From Wyeomyia smithii (Eukaryota > Arthropoda > Insecta > Diptera > Culicidae): a stretch of 64,000 bases of DNA. Below are positions 32,652 to 44,592 of the stretch, piece by piece; within the stretch, counting starts at the first letter, position 1; each line of letters opens with the position of its first letter. The translations under genes were made by a program, and so were the position numbers. Under the pieces are notes generated by a model. The model saw only the letters and a program-made list of their open reading frames with translations, was not told the origin of the DNA and did not search any database. The stretch is from assembly GCF_029784165.1 (NCBI RefSeq), contig NC_073695.1, positions 205,935,281 through 205,999,280 of the forward strand. The letters run 5' to 3'.

Positions 32652-34654
32652 GTAGCGAACTCGATATTCCCGGCAGATTTCGTACAGTTGGGAAGGCTGG
32701 GGTAGAGAAACCCAGTGGAAGGTTTTCGAAGTTTAATGAATTCAGGAGAATCGTAGCTACCAATAGCGTAACAGGCGAAATACACTTTATTGTAGTGGAG
32801 ACAGCAGGGGCGAAGAAAGTTTTCCTCTCATGAAGCGCGTTCAAAAGTATCACCCGGATTTGCCGCAAAGGGAGAATAAATGGGGGGGGGGGGGGGCGGG
32901 GGTCAACTGCATTGCATCGCTAACAACCATCCGATACCAAAGTTAGCCGCATTTTCTTCCAGGCGTGAAGTACGTGGTCAAACCGGGAAACGATAAATAA
33001 TTTTCCGTTTTCTGTCAATAGTCCGTGAAAACTTCGATGCTTGAGTGGTAACTAAACTGGCGAAAGTTGTTTACTAGAGCAAGGCTGCCCGTAAAAGGTG
33101 AAATAACCTAACCAGAGAGGGAATTTAGATACGAGCTACCGCAGATATCCGAAAATATCATTTCAGTTTTTGTTGCTTGAATCTATAATGTACTTATTTC
33201 GGGTTAGCTACTCGAGGTAAGATGGACAGGAAGGTTTTAATTGGCAGTTGGTTTCTCACTTTGTCACTATTAAGTTTTAAATCAATTTTATCTACATGAA
33301 ATGGTGCAAATATAATGTTAATTTTGAGTTACTTCATCCTAATATAGCACAAAATTAATTACACGGTACCGGGATGCATTTAAACTTTTGTATTCAAGAC
33401 CGTTTAAGAATATTAATTTAGAAAAGGACAATTTTAAAAATGTACAAATAAAAGTTTTCTAAGAAAATCAAAATGATTTTGCTCCCGCAGTTATTATTGG
33501 TTTAAGAAATTTATTTGCAATTGAATAGTCCTATCATAATTTGAATAAAACGTTTCTTAAATGTTTGTTTCAGTCACTTTCACTTCATCATCTATGACAG
33601 AGAAACTGTGTTATGTATTTGAATATAAACACATATACTATAGCTAAAAAACTACAAATTCTGTCAAAATGAATCCTGTCAACTGCAAAATAGGTCCATT
33701 ATATGCCTAGCTTCAAGACGGTTTATTTTCCATAAAACAATGCGATGGATGAGGACCGCACAGCAGAAAAACGCACAAACGAACAATTCGAAAGCTCATG
33801 AGTAACTGTAAAACAATGTTTGTGTAAACAATGTTTTTTAATCATATACCATACCAGAAAAAATAATACAAATAAAAAAGTTGCACAAAAAAGTTGCATT
33901 GGTTTTTGAGTAACAAATTTGTTACAAAGAGGAGAGTTTTTTGCTGTTGCTTAAAAGTAACAAATAACAACTTTTGCAAGCAGTTATTTTCTAGATATAT
34001 AGATTTTTATGTTGCATTTATACTAATAACATGTGAACATAAAATTTACTTCTATCCTAGTTTGCGAAAACAAGAAGTTTAAGGTTGTATCTAAAACACG
34101 TTTGCAATGTTGACATGGAAATGCGCTAATTATTTTTCGTCAAGTTTTTTACTATTAATTACCTTTTCATTTTCATCAACGATTGTCTAAACAAACGATT
34201 TTATGATCTTTATTCTAAATATGTCTAAGATGTTTCGTATGCCTTTTTTCACCACATCACTAAAAACGTGTTTTGTTCCCAGAAGTTCTTCAAACATTGA
34301 AGTAATAAAATCAGTTGTTATGATTTTTGCTTATTTCTCCTCCTCATCTGTTGTAAGCTACATATTGCGAAAGTGAGTATAGAGAGAATTGTTGAGGTTA
34401 ATTAGGTTTTACTGAATTTGAATTTCAATTCAATTTTTCACCAATGAACTATCAAAACTATTGAAGCAAGTATTCGAAACATGATATTTACAATTAACTG
34501 GACAAAATCAAGCGATGAAACTGTGCACAGAAACATCACTGAAAATATATGCGAAATTCAAATGCGGTAGAGAATAGAATGTAGCATAAGGATGCCGAAT
34601 TTGCACAAGAAACATTATTCTACTTAATTCGAGAAATTATATCATCTTGAAAAA
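32652..34654. other. Unassigned stretch with a long G-run
   Basis: The only notable feature is a run of 15 G, then C and five more G (32882-32902), which could form a quadruplex on the plus strand. No supported gene or mobile element is seen in the remaining AT-rich sequence. Confidence 0.4.
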
Positions 34655-36005
34655 TACTACAAGGTATACAGCCCTAGGGTTGTATGAAAAGGTGACGTTG
34701 GACTAAATATTGTAATTACTGTACTGAAATACGTAAATCACTTAACAAACGAATTTTTTGTGTCTGCCCTGCCTTCATTTTTTCAGAAATATATTTAATT
34801 ACGCTTGAAAAAACTTAATTAACACTTGGTGATGTTGTGTCTGTAGTGTTTTTTGTGCAAACAACATTTAACAATTACAACTTAGTTAAAGTTTAAAAAT
34901 ATTCATATATTTTGCTTCACAAGTTTGTTACATTTGTCAACAATTACATTCACTGTGTTACGAAGACAGCTAATATAAGTAGGGTATCGAACGTCTTCGT
35001 CAGTGGTTTTCTTCGGCCCCCTTTTGCATGAGATTGCTGCATTTATTACTTTATTCGTGAAGTTAAAAATAAAAAATAAATAATCTCACAATGTTGTAAA
35101 AAAAAAAGATTCTGATTAGATCTTAGTAAATAGACAAAAAATCATAAGCACTCGCTGGCTCTTACTCTTCTATAAATTAGTATTTTTAGGAACTTACTCG
35201 TTCGATATTATGTCAGTCACGATTATTTGGTATTTGGTATTCGAAGGTAAAAAATAAATTAAAATAACTTATAACCGTTGCAAAAGTGTTCAATTCTTGT
35301 TGGATAATTCATGGTTTTTATGGTAATCATATTCATGAGATAAACCTTCAATCACCATCAGTAGCAGCATTGTAGTTTTGATTGCACGCGAATAGATGTC
35401 GTGCTCGCTGCAAAGATAGACGACAAGAAACTACCGGCACTCTGCTCCACAAATACTCTACGGTACTGTTGTTTTTACCAGCATGTTTTCTTTCAAGACA
35501 TCAGTTTGTATTACTCTCTAACAGTAGGTTTAGAAATTGTTCAAGAGAAGGGGTTGTTTCAAACTTTTCGAAAAACCTTTACCTTCGAGACATCAAATTA
35601 GTATAGGTTCATGGAAGCAAACATAAATTGACCTATTGGGACGGGGAGACTCTGTAAATATTTTTTTTTTATATTGATACAGAGAAAATTACAGGGAATG
35701 GTTGGTGTCTATTCATGTCGTCTGTGCTAGGAATGCTTGCATGTGATTGGTTCATTGTTCGCGTAAATTCGTCCTTTACACTTTTTATCGATTTTTACCG
35801 CTTTGCAATGAAAAAATAATGATAAATAGTGTATTACAAAATTGTTCAATATTTTATCTATCTACCAACATATTGGTTATTGTTATCCATCATGTGGTTA
35901 TGCTGTTATTATCGTTTGAAATCGGACGCAACTTTTTCCAGTTTCATGGACAATTTTACAGAATGTATACCAGTAAAGAAAACAAAGACGTAGTCCCACG
36001 TCAAT
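34655..36005. repeat. Left arm of a ~10-kb foldback
   Basis: Inverted copies of this arm occur at 41248-42257 and 44053-44462. Matching blocks include CTACAAGGTATACAGCCCTA (34659) with its complement near 44458, ACGAAGACAGCTAAT (about 34961) with ATTAGCTGTCTTCGT (about 42043), and most of 35160-36005 with 41248-41920. By eye the arms are clearly related but diverged. Short frames inside occur in only one arm and are not genes. Confidence 0.8.
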
Positions 36006-36166
36006 AAACAATTTATTTGTAGACTCCGAACATCTACGCCAGTGCTATGAACTTCACGGTCGCCAACCTGACATGAGTTTGATTTTTTAAATCTGATCGA
36101 CATTGTAGTTCCTCAAGGTAGCAACAAAAGCCATTTACTGTTTTTAGTATTCAGCTTCGAGCTTAA

Positions 36167-36306
36167 CCCTCTACTGCACAAAGCCGCCTTTAAACGGCCT
36201 TCAGTAAAACATCTAAAAAGCTTCAATAAATACTTTAAAAAAAATTATAAAAATTCATAGTGATTTTATCGAAGTCCGGCTAAAAATTAACATGGTCACT
36301 AGAGGG
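36167..36306. mobile_element. 140-bp MITE with TTAA target duplication
   Basis: The ends are CCCTCTACTG and the inverted CACTAGAGGG, flanked by TTAA on both sides (36163-36166 and 36307-36310). The TTAA duplication and CCCT start fit a piggyBac-like non-autonomous element. It is non-coding. Confidence 0.7.
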
Positions 36307-36895
36307 TTAAAGAATTCCAAAACTTTTGACTGACGATACTGCATAGTTCTTTTCTATAGTAATGTAGTAATTTACAACTAGAATTAACTATGTCAACTCT
36401 AGACACGCAAATGAATCAGCTTGAAGCAGATCATCATTTGGGTTTTGTACGTATTACAATTTATAATAGCTACATGTAAGTTTAATTTAATTCTAAATGA
36501 ACCAAAATCCATAACAAGTACTTAACTTATGAAAAAAAAAAAAGCTGAAGCATAATCTGATCAGGAACGTAATAAATATTTTTTTTTTTCAATATATCAA
36601 CCATTCGCTTCTGTAGGTTTTTTGAGGCTCCTGATGGATTTTTCCCAACATTATAATAATATTCAGCACGCAACTGAGTTCTCATTGTTTGTCAATAGAT
36701 GTCGGCATAGGCCCCTACTTCATACAATTATTGGAGGGTCAAAAAGTTTCGAAAATGTCCGATTTTTTTCAATTATATAGAAGTTGTAGAAAAACATCGT
36801 TAAAAATTTTTGTTTGCGAAACGTCTTAGAATTATGCAAAATGGCGTGAAGGTTATGGTTGAAAAATAACAAGTATAACTAACAGGAATACCACG

Positions 36896-37110
36896 TATGT
36901 TGGTTATACTGCTTAACCGAAAGCAGTCACAAAAATAAGAACGACTTATTCTCTACTATCCGACGTCCCGTCCCTAATCAGTGACATTTTCAAGAAAAAA
37001 ATGTTTGTTTGTTCCCCTATAGGTGTCGCTGATCAGTGATGAAACGTCGGATAGTATAAAATAAGTCGTTCTAATTTTGTGACTGCTCAACTGAAAGTAT
37101 TACCAACATA
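36896..37110. repeat. Foldback MITE, ~90-bp arms
   Basis: The left arm (36896-36986, containing AGAACGACTTATT and CTATCCGACGT) pairs with the right arm (37022-37110, containing ACGTCGGATAG and AATAAGTCGTTCT). The central spacer is about 35 bases. A transcript would form a long imperfect hairpin. Confidence 0.75.
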
Positions 37111-37438
37111 CATAACATCGCAACAGTCGAAAACCTAGCAGCATTTATAACTAAAATGCCAAAATTTATGACAATGTGAATGGAGGCCCCACCTTCATGA
37201 AATTATTGGAGGAGTAGAGGGTTGGCAAAATCATACGTTGCCCCTTCACGGAGTTATTGTCGTGTCGAAGTTCATTTTGTCATTTCATTCAAAGAAAACG
37301 GTGGCTGAAGCACTTTGAAGGTTTGGAAATGCTGCTCCAAATGAAACAAAATGCCTTGATTGGCTTAAAAGACAGTTATTTTGATGTTGACGACTGTCTG
37401 CGTGAAGGAAGTAGAAAAACCTTCGAAGACGCTAAATT

Positions 37439-39352
37439 AACCTTCATCACATCCTAAAAAAAACTTACGTTGTTTACCCTGGTGTGTGGATTTCCACACA
37501 TACAACATTTGAATTTGTTTTGGACATGAAACATCTTAATTTTGTCCCAAACATATTTTTTTCATTGAGTGCATATACAACTGAAGCTATAGGTACCAAA
37601 TAATCCTGTTTCGAAAATTGAATGAGGTATGTATGTGTGCGGAAGTATGTGTATGTGTGAATTTTTTCATTTATACGACCAATATGTCTCGAATTTCTCA
37701 GCATCGGCAGAACCGATTCGATTATTCTTAGTAGCGTTTGAAAGAGCTTAGTTAGAGTTATTTGATGAAAAGTATCGTTTTGATCCGAAGGTTCATTCTG
37801 AAATGACGTAACAAAATGTTGTCAGCTTATATAAGAACTGATAAACTAACCGATTTTTTTTCAGGGGTTTGACTGATTTGAGTCCTTTTGGTGCTAGATG
37901 CGTTTGTTAGGATTTGGAGGGTAGATTTTTATTCAAAAACGTTTGAGTAAATGATAATTTCAAAAGATATGTCGAAAAAAAATACAAAACTTGTGGAAAC
38001 GCCTAGTACATTGCAGTATCTTGGAGGTAACTAATTGAATGGTATTATGAGTGGTGTACAAAAACAATCTTGAAAAATACATTTGGATTATCTCAGCAAT
38101 GGATGTTTGATCTGTGTGATCCGATGGATCATGCAAAAAGTCACGTAATAAAACGTGTTTACATGATATGAGACCAATTAAACATGCTATGATAGCAATT
38201 GAACAAAAAAAATCCTAACATCAGCTTGACCAAATGAAGCAATTTGGTGCTAGAAATGTTCCTAAGAATATTCTGAAATCCATGCTAAGCAAAGTAAGCA
38301 AAGCCTTGGTGCCACATTCCGATTCGGAACTCTACCTTTTGTTTATTATCCTCAGACTTCGCAGTCAACTGTTTAGTGTAAAGGACAATTGCGGGGCTAG
38401 CGCTACGATCCTACTAACACTAACAGTTTCTCCCGAGCCGAGAGCCGAGCCGAACCCACGACGACTGGTTTGTTAGACCATCTCGGGAGATCCATTCTAA
38501 ATTTATTTCAATATACCTAAAAGTGCGAGTATACTTGTCTTGCAGTAGACATAAAACTGTGTAAATGTTGAACACTGCTCAACCAGGCTGTACAAACACT
38601 AATTAGGTACTTTTTGCATTAGCGTATTCGTAACCCATATGTGTGAAAATTCTCACACTGGGATGAAACAAATAAACTCATACTTTTACACATGTCCCAC
38701 GTAGCCTTTTGATTTATGTATTCATAATGCGAATTACAAGAATATAACTATATACATTTCTAAAATCAGTCAAACCGTTTAAAAAAATCAATTAGTTTAT
38801 CAGTTCCCATATAAACTGATCACATATTGTTACGTCATTTTTGAATTAACCTTCAGATCAAAACGATATTTACCATAAACTAACTAAACTTTATGCTCTT
38901 TCAAACGCGACTAAGAACAATCGAATCGGTTCAGCCGATGCTTAGAAAATCGAGATATATTGGTCGTAAGAATGAAAATGAACACACATACACATACTTC
39001 CGCACACATACACACCTCATTCGATCTTCGAAACAGGATTAATTGGTACCTATAGCTTCAGGTATGTAAGCACTTAATGAAAAAATATGTTTGGGGCAAA
39101 AAGTTATTTCTTGCCCAAAATAAATTCGAATGTTTTATGTGTGGAAATCCACACACCAGGGTAAACAACGTAAGTTTTTAAATATCTCATCCACCAAAAA
39201 TATTTTTCCCTTGGAAAATATATATTTTGTGTAAGATTGATGGTTTTGGGAATTGTCAAGAAATTTCGTCAAAATCGATCGAGAAGTTTTCGAAAAAAAA
39301 TAGAAACAAAATTCATCTGTGTGGTTTTCCACACAAGGGTGCGATGAAGGTT
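37439..39352. mobile_element. Inverted-repeat element with AACCTTCATC ends, hosting a SINE
   Basis: The termini AACCTTCATCACATCC and the inverted AACCTTCATCGCACCC match at 14 of 16 bases. Arms of about 400 bp (37466-37870 and 38780-39182) share ACGTTGTTTACCCTGGTGTG, GAAGCTATAGGTACCAA and GTGCGGAAGTATGTGTATGT. The central part contains SINE A copy 2. No transposase frame is visible, so it is non-autonomous. The target duplication is unclear. Confidence 0.75.
38284..38489 (-). mobile_element. tRNA-derived SINE, family A copy 2
   Basis: A reverse-oriented copy of the SINE at 1517-1730. The head (GAGATGGTCTAACAAACCAG on the minus strand), middle GATCGTAGCGCTAGCCCC and tail GCTTTGCTTACTTTGC are recognisable. 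A short ATCCAT duplication flanks it (38278-38283 and 38490-38495). Confidence 0.82.
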
Positions 39353-41247
39353 AGAAAGAATGCCTGATGATCAATGCCAAACGCATAAACAGCTTGCTTT
39401 GGTATTAAGAGTGAAAAGATATTGGGGTTCAAAATCCGGTCAGTGATATGAAGGTTATATGCATTGGAAAAGACAACGTTATTTCAATTCCCTCATAAAA
39501 AATAAAAAGTTTTATAGAATTTCCTTCGTTCTTGCAGCAATAGATTTGGAAATCATTAATTCATCCACCCAAATGCAGAAAATACTAATTTGATCATTCG
39601 AGCTGTTGTTTTATTGAAATTTGTCAAGCTTTGTTGTTAGTACAGTCAACGGAATTATATACCTCGTAAACCGGGCCTGCACGCTTTGGGCTATATTAAA
39701 ACCTGTCTCTGCTCAAGCCAATCATTTTACTAAAGGGATGGCGGCTAGGATGGTCCTAGCTAGCTAGCAGCGAGTAGTAGCAGCAGCGCCAGCGGGCATC
39801 AGTAAAGTTGCCTTTGTGCGGTAGCGTCTGCATCACCGGTAGATGCAGTGACCGGCACTTTGCCTAATGAAAAACTCTGCTACATACTGCTAATACAGGA
39901 ACGTTATTGGAATGCTAGCAATCAAAACCTGTCGATTGTGGGTCGGGGTAGCACAGAGGAGCAATCAGTATTACATCCGATTTTAAATTGAACAATTTAA
40001 ATTGAAGATTTAATATTTTCACTTTCTTCGTGTTGCAAAAGTTTATAAGAATTACTCATAGTTTAATTATTGACTAAATGATGAAATCAGATAAATGTTC
40101 TTTATAAAACGTCTCAGTGAGTCATAAATTTCTTTTCAATCTCCATAATAATGATACAGGGGAAGGGGTATATTCAATGGAATATTAATGTTTCAGGTTT
40201 TCTCCGGTTTTAGAGTATTTTTCTAAATTTACAAGTCTACAATCGTTTTCGAAACCTTGTAAATAATAAACATTAGCAAACTCAAAATGACACAGAAGCA
40301 TTTCACTGGATAAAATAAAGCTGGTTGTGCCTTAGTACACCAACGTAGTCGTTCGGGACGGTAGGTGACGTAATCGCTTATTTGCGCAATACTAGTTCGT
40401 ACCAATAATTATACACGAGATGACATGAAAGCATCGAAAATTACCTTTTCACATGAAGTTTGCTACGAAGTTAACAGTAAGACACCAACTGGAAAAAAAA
40501 TTACACAATACGAATGTAGTTATACTTAATTTGCCCTGCTTAAGGTCCAACAACTATCTTTTCAAATTTATTCACCAGCTGATTGCTTATTTATTTAATT
40601 GTAGTTTTAAAACGAATTACTGTTTTCATTTTCTTCAACATCAAAATTAGCAATGCGCTGTTCTCCGTAATTTTTTTTTCCGGAATATTTTTAGGGAAAA
40701 AAATTGTGCAAAAAAATAATTGTTTCAAACAAAATTTCCACTATTTGGTGTGTATTCAAACACCAAAAAAGCCATTCATGCGATCAAGGGTTTTAACTGC
40801 ACCATTCATCAGCAATTGATCGACTTCTCATCACTCGAAAAAATCCTGTGTAGCTCGGAATAGACAAATTATTGTCCTGTTCGTGATATTTTAGCAAGCC
40901 TCTGTTTTCTTTTTTTTTTTGTATTCTTTTTTTGAATCCACTGCACTAGGTAGAGATGGTTGGGTATGGGAAATTTGTTACCCGTACCCGACTCGTACCC
41001 GACTCTTCGAGAATTTTCAAACCCATCGCCGACCCGAAGCGAAATACATATCTTCATGGTAGGAGGGATCTTTCTCGAAGAGAGGGCTACCATATGCATG
41101 AAACACATATTTCTACATGAAGCTATAACAAATCGAGCAAATGGAACAGGAGTACAATAAATATTTCTACGCTGATTTGACACCCCTCCTTACTTTTGAG
41201 AGGAGGCTGGTTCCAACAAAAATAAAAACATATTTCAACTATTTTTT
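39353..41247. other. Unassigned loop sequence of the large foldback
   Basis: It includes a less AT-rich block (39660-39890) with CAG/AGC-rich runs. Near 41050-41210 there is a fragment of the interspersed repeat also seen at 58.2-58.6 kb (ATGAAACACA...GACACCCCTCC). No gene is supported. Confidence 0.4.
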
Positions 41248-42550
41248 TGACGTGGGACTACGTCTTTGTTTACTATACTAAAATGCATTCTGTAAAACTG
41301 GAAATGAAACTGGCAAATGTTGCGTCAGATTTCAAACGTTAATAACAGTATAACCACATGATGGATAACAATAACCAATATGTTGTTGGATAGATGAAAT
41401 GTATAACAATTTTGCAATATGCTAGTTATCACTCTAATTTCATTGCTAAGCGGTAAAATTGATAAAAAGTTTCAAGGGCAAATTCACGCGAACAATGAAT
41501 CAATAACATGCAAGCATTCCTAGCACAGACGACGTGAATGGACACCAACCGTTGCCTGTGATATTCTCTGCATCAATATCGAAAAAAAAATTGACAGAGT
41601 CTCCCCGTCCCAATAGGTCAATTTATTTTTGCTTCCATGAGCTTAGACTAACATGATATCTCGAAGGTAAAAGTTTTCCGGAAAGTTTGAAACAATCGCC
41701 ATTCTTGAACAATTCCTAAACCTGCTGTCAGAACGTTATGGTGATTGAAAGTTTATCTCATAAATATGATTACCATAAATTACTCAACAAGAATTGTACA
41801 TTTTTGCAACGGTTATAAGTTATATTTTTTATATTTTATATTCGATATTCACTAAATAATCGTGGCCGGATAGTATCGAAAGATTGAAATCCCAAAAATA
41901 CAAACTTATAGAAGAGTAAGTGCCGGTGGATGCTTGTGAATTTTTGGTCCAACTACTAAGATTCATTCCGAATTTTTTCTTTCATTTCAAAATTGTTAGA
42001 TGATATTTTATTATTTTAAACTTTTCCACAATAAACGTTCATTAGCTGTCTTCGTAATACAACAAATGTAATTGTATGCAAATGAAAAACATTTCCAATC
42101 AAAAAACAAACATGGAATTGGTGACTACTACGATTTTTGGCTGAAACTCGTTGGTAATTTTGTTTGACATATCTTCTTATGTTTGCCAATTAATGAACTT
42201 TCGTAAGGGCTCCCATATTATTTTGAAAGTAAGATCCATATTATAAATTTGATTTAAGGGGTTATATACCTTTTTGGTCGAGAAAAATGAGGGAAGTTTG
42301 AATCTATTTTTGAGTGCATAACACCATTTTCATTGCATTAAAGGGGTATTTTTCTGAAAGTACAGTTTATCAACAACAAAAAAATACGTTTGATTTTGAG
42401 ATATACCAATTATTACTGGAGGGGGACGGGACACGAGGCATATGGACGCTAGGCATATGGATGTTAGGCATAGTATGCTAGGCATACAGACGCGAGGCAT
42501 AATGGATGTGAGGCATAATGGATACGAGGCATACTGCCAAAAGGCATAAC

Positions 42551-42710
42551 GGACGCGAGGCCGAATGGACGCGAGGCCGAATGGACGCGAGGCCGAATGG
42601 ACGCGAGGCCGAATGGACGCGAGGCCGAATGGACGCGAGGCCGAATGGACGCGAGGCCGAATGGACGCGAGGCCGAATGGACGCAAGGCCGAATGGACGC
42701 GAGGCCGAAT
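42551..42710 (+). repeat. 16-bp minisatellite array 1
   Basis: Ten near-identical units of GGACGCGAGGCCGAAT, preceded from about 42430 by diverged units of the form GGACGCGAGGCATAAT. The degeneracy gradient points away from the central spacer. Confidence 0.95.
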
Positions 42711-43140
42711 GCGATGTTGTACGATCGCATAAGATCCAATAATGTAGTTCAGGTGTTATTATATTCCTAAAGAGTTTAAGTTGGGTATAATACCTTCCTT
42801 GAAATCATGCGGCGATGACGCATAATCGAGGGCAAGGAAACGAGGCGGCACTAAGCCGCCGTGGTTTCCGCAGTCCGAGCCGGCCGCCGACCCGCCGTCG
42901 GAAGCGGCGGCCTCTTGCACCCAAACGACTGATCTACTGGTTTGCTAGGTCTACTCAAACAGAGTTTTCTTCCCTTAGTTAAGTCCGAACGAGCGGTAGC
43001 GAGTAAGGACAGCATTCGCCCGAACAGCGAGTCGGCCGAAGGCCGCGAGTGTATTGCTTTTCAAAGACACTTTGAAGCGAAATACATGTTATGCTGTGTA
43101 GATGATGACGATAAAAACATATTCCACATCACTTCCCCCT

Positions 43141-43376
43141 GGCCTTGTGTCCTTTCGGCCTTGTATCCATTCGGCCTTGTATCCATTCGGACGCGCGTCC
43201 ATTCGGCCGCGCGTCCATTCGGCCTCGCGTCCATTCGGCCTCGCGTCCATTCGGCCTCGCGTCCATTCGGCCTCGCGTCCATTCGGCCTCGCGTCCATTC
43301 GGCCTCGCGTCCATTCGGCCTCGCGTCCATTCGGCCTCGCGTCCATTCGGCCTCGCGTCCATTCGGCCTCGCGTCC
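43141..43376 (-). repeat. 16-bp minisatellite array 2 (inverted)
   Basis: About 15 units of the reverse complement (ATTCGGCCTCGCGTCC). Variant units (CCTTGTATCC) occur at the inner end, and diverged ATGCCTCGCGTCC units continue to about 43466. Together with array 1 it can form a long hairpin. Confidence 0.95.
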
Positions 43377-44592
43377 ATATGCCTCGTGTCCGTATGCCTG
43401 CCGTCCATTATGCCTAGCGTACTATGCCTCGCGTCCGTATGCCTCGCGTCTGTATGCCTAACGGGGTGTCATCTTACTGGAGTAATGGCAGTTTCCCCGA
43501 AACGCTATTTTTTTGCAGAGGCTTGCGGTGATCCTGATAGAGACTCAGCGGGTCTACCGAAATCAAAAAACTCATATTATTTCATTAGTTTAGAAAGGTG
43601 CCGGGTCCTTGAACGATCGCTTTTATGAGTATTTTGTTTTCAGTGCAAGTTTTCCCAAAAAATGCACGTTTGAGCGCTAAAAATTGCATTAAAATTTTTT
43701 TTGCAGCAAAATGTAACTGTATGTTTCGAAAAGCGATCGTTCGAGGACCGGCGAATTTAATAACGAAAATTTAAAAAAAAAGATGAAGGAAATCGGTTCA
43801 GTAGTTTTCCCGCAATCAGGATCACGGCAAAGTCATTTTTCGGAAAACACTATTCCGAGATAATCGCGTGTAAAGTTTCAAGTTTAGCTTATGCGGCCGT
43901 GGCGAGGCGCGCTGCAAATCGCTCTAACTTTCTTCCTATTGCTCAGATCTTCATGAAAATTTGTGAAAATGTTCTCAAGATGTTGTATTTGAAGATAATA
44001 CAATAAAAAAAATTTCGGTTTTTTGAAAACTAAAAGGTATATAACCCCTTAAACAGAGTTAAATAAGACAAAACCATTCATTATGATAACGTAAGCATTA
44101 TTGGATTTTGTTTTTGAGGATATAGAGTTAATTCCGACTTTGACGCATTACGAGAAATTCCTGGTGCTTCTTCAACAAGAACGATAAGCTTGTGCTTTGT
44201 CAAATACATGTTGTTTGCACAAAAAATTCTACAGGCATAATATCGCCAAATATAAACGATATTATTTCGAGTGTTGTTAAATATATTTCCAAAAATAGAC
44301 TAGTTCTAAAAATAGGGAAGGGTGAAAATAAAAGTACGTAAGTCACCAAGCAAACACATTGATTCTGTATGTGGTATATTTTGGAACAAAAATCCCCTAA
44401 TAAAAATGTTTAGTCGCACGTCACCATTTCATAAAACCATAGGGCTGTATACCTTGTAGTATTTCGGAAAACAACTTGAAATTATCGAGATGGTATCCAG
44501 ATGCCAGAAATAAGCTCCACATGCCATTTTGGAATTCAAGATGATGACTTCTGCTCTTTGAAAAACAGCCCAAAATTTTCGAATATCACCCA

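Larger units (their letters stand above)
42258..44048. mobile_element. TTAA-flanked element with two inverted minisatellite arrays
   Basis: The ends GGGGTTATATACCTTTT are inverted at the two sides and flanked by TTAA (42254-42257 and 44049-44052), fitting a Kolobok- or piggyBac-type target choice. Inside, arrays of one 16-bp unit occur in opposite orientation (42551-42710 and 43141-43376), separated by a GC-rich block. Long frames through the arrays are by-products of the repeat. There is no transposase. Confidence 0.8.
41248..44462. repeat. Right arm of the ~10-kb foldback, split by a TTAA element
   Basis: Inverted partner of 34655-36005. The arm sequence is 41248-42257 plus 44053-44462, with 42258-44048 inserted between. 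Without the insert it is about 1.4 kb, close to the left arm. It ends near CCATAGGGCTGTATACCTTG (44437-44456). Confidence 0.78.

Noticed and set aside
42551..43376. CRISPR-like repeat array
   Set aside because: The repeats are directly adjacent 16-bp units without spacers, in a eukaryotic transposon.
42330..43628. Long frames with RPFGLASIRPRVHS repeats on both strands
   Set aside because: They are products of a 16-bp minisatellite lacking stops in several frames, with no other coding evidence.
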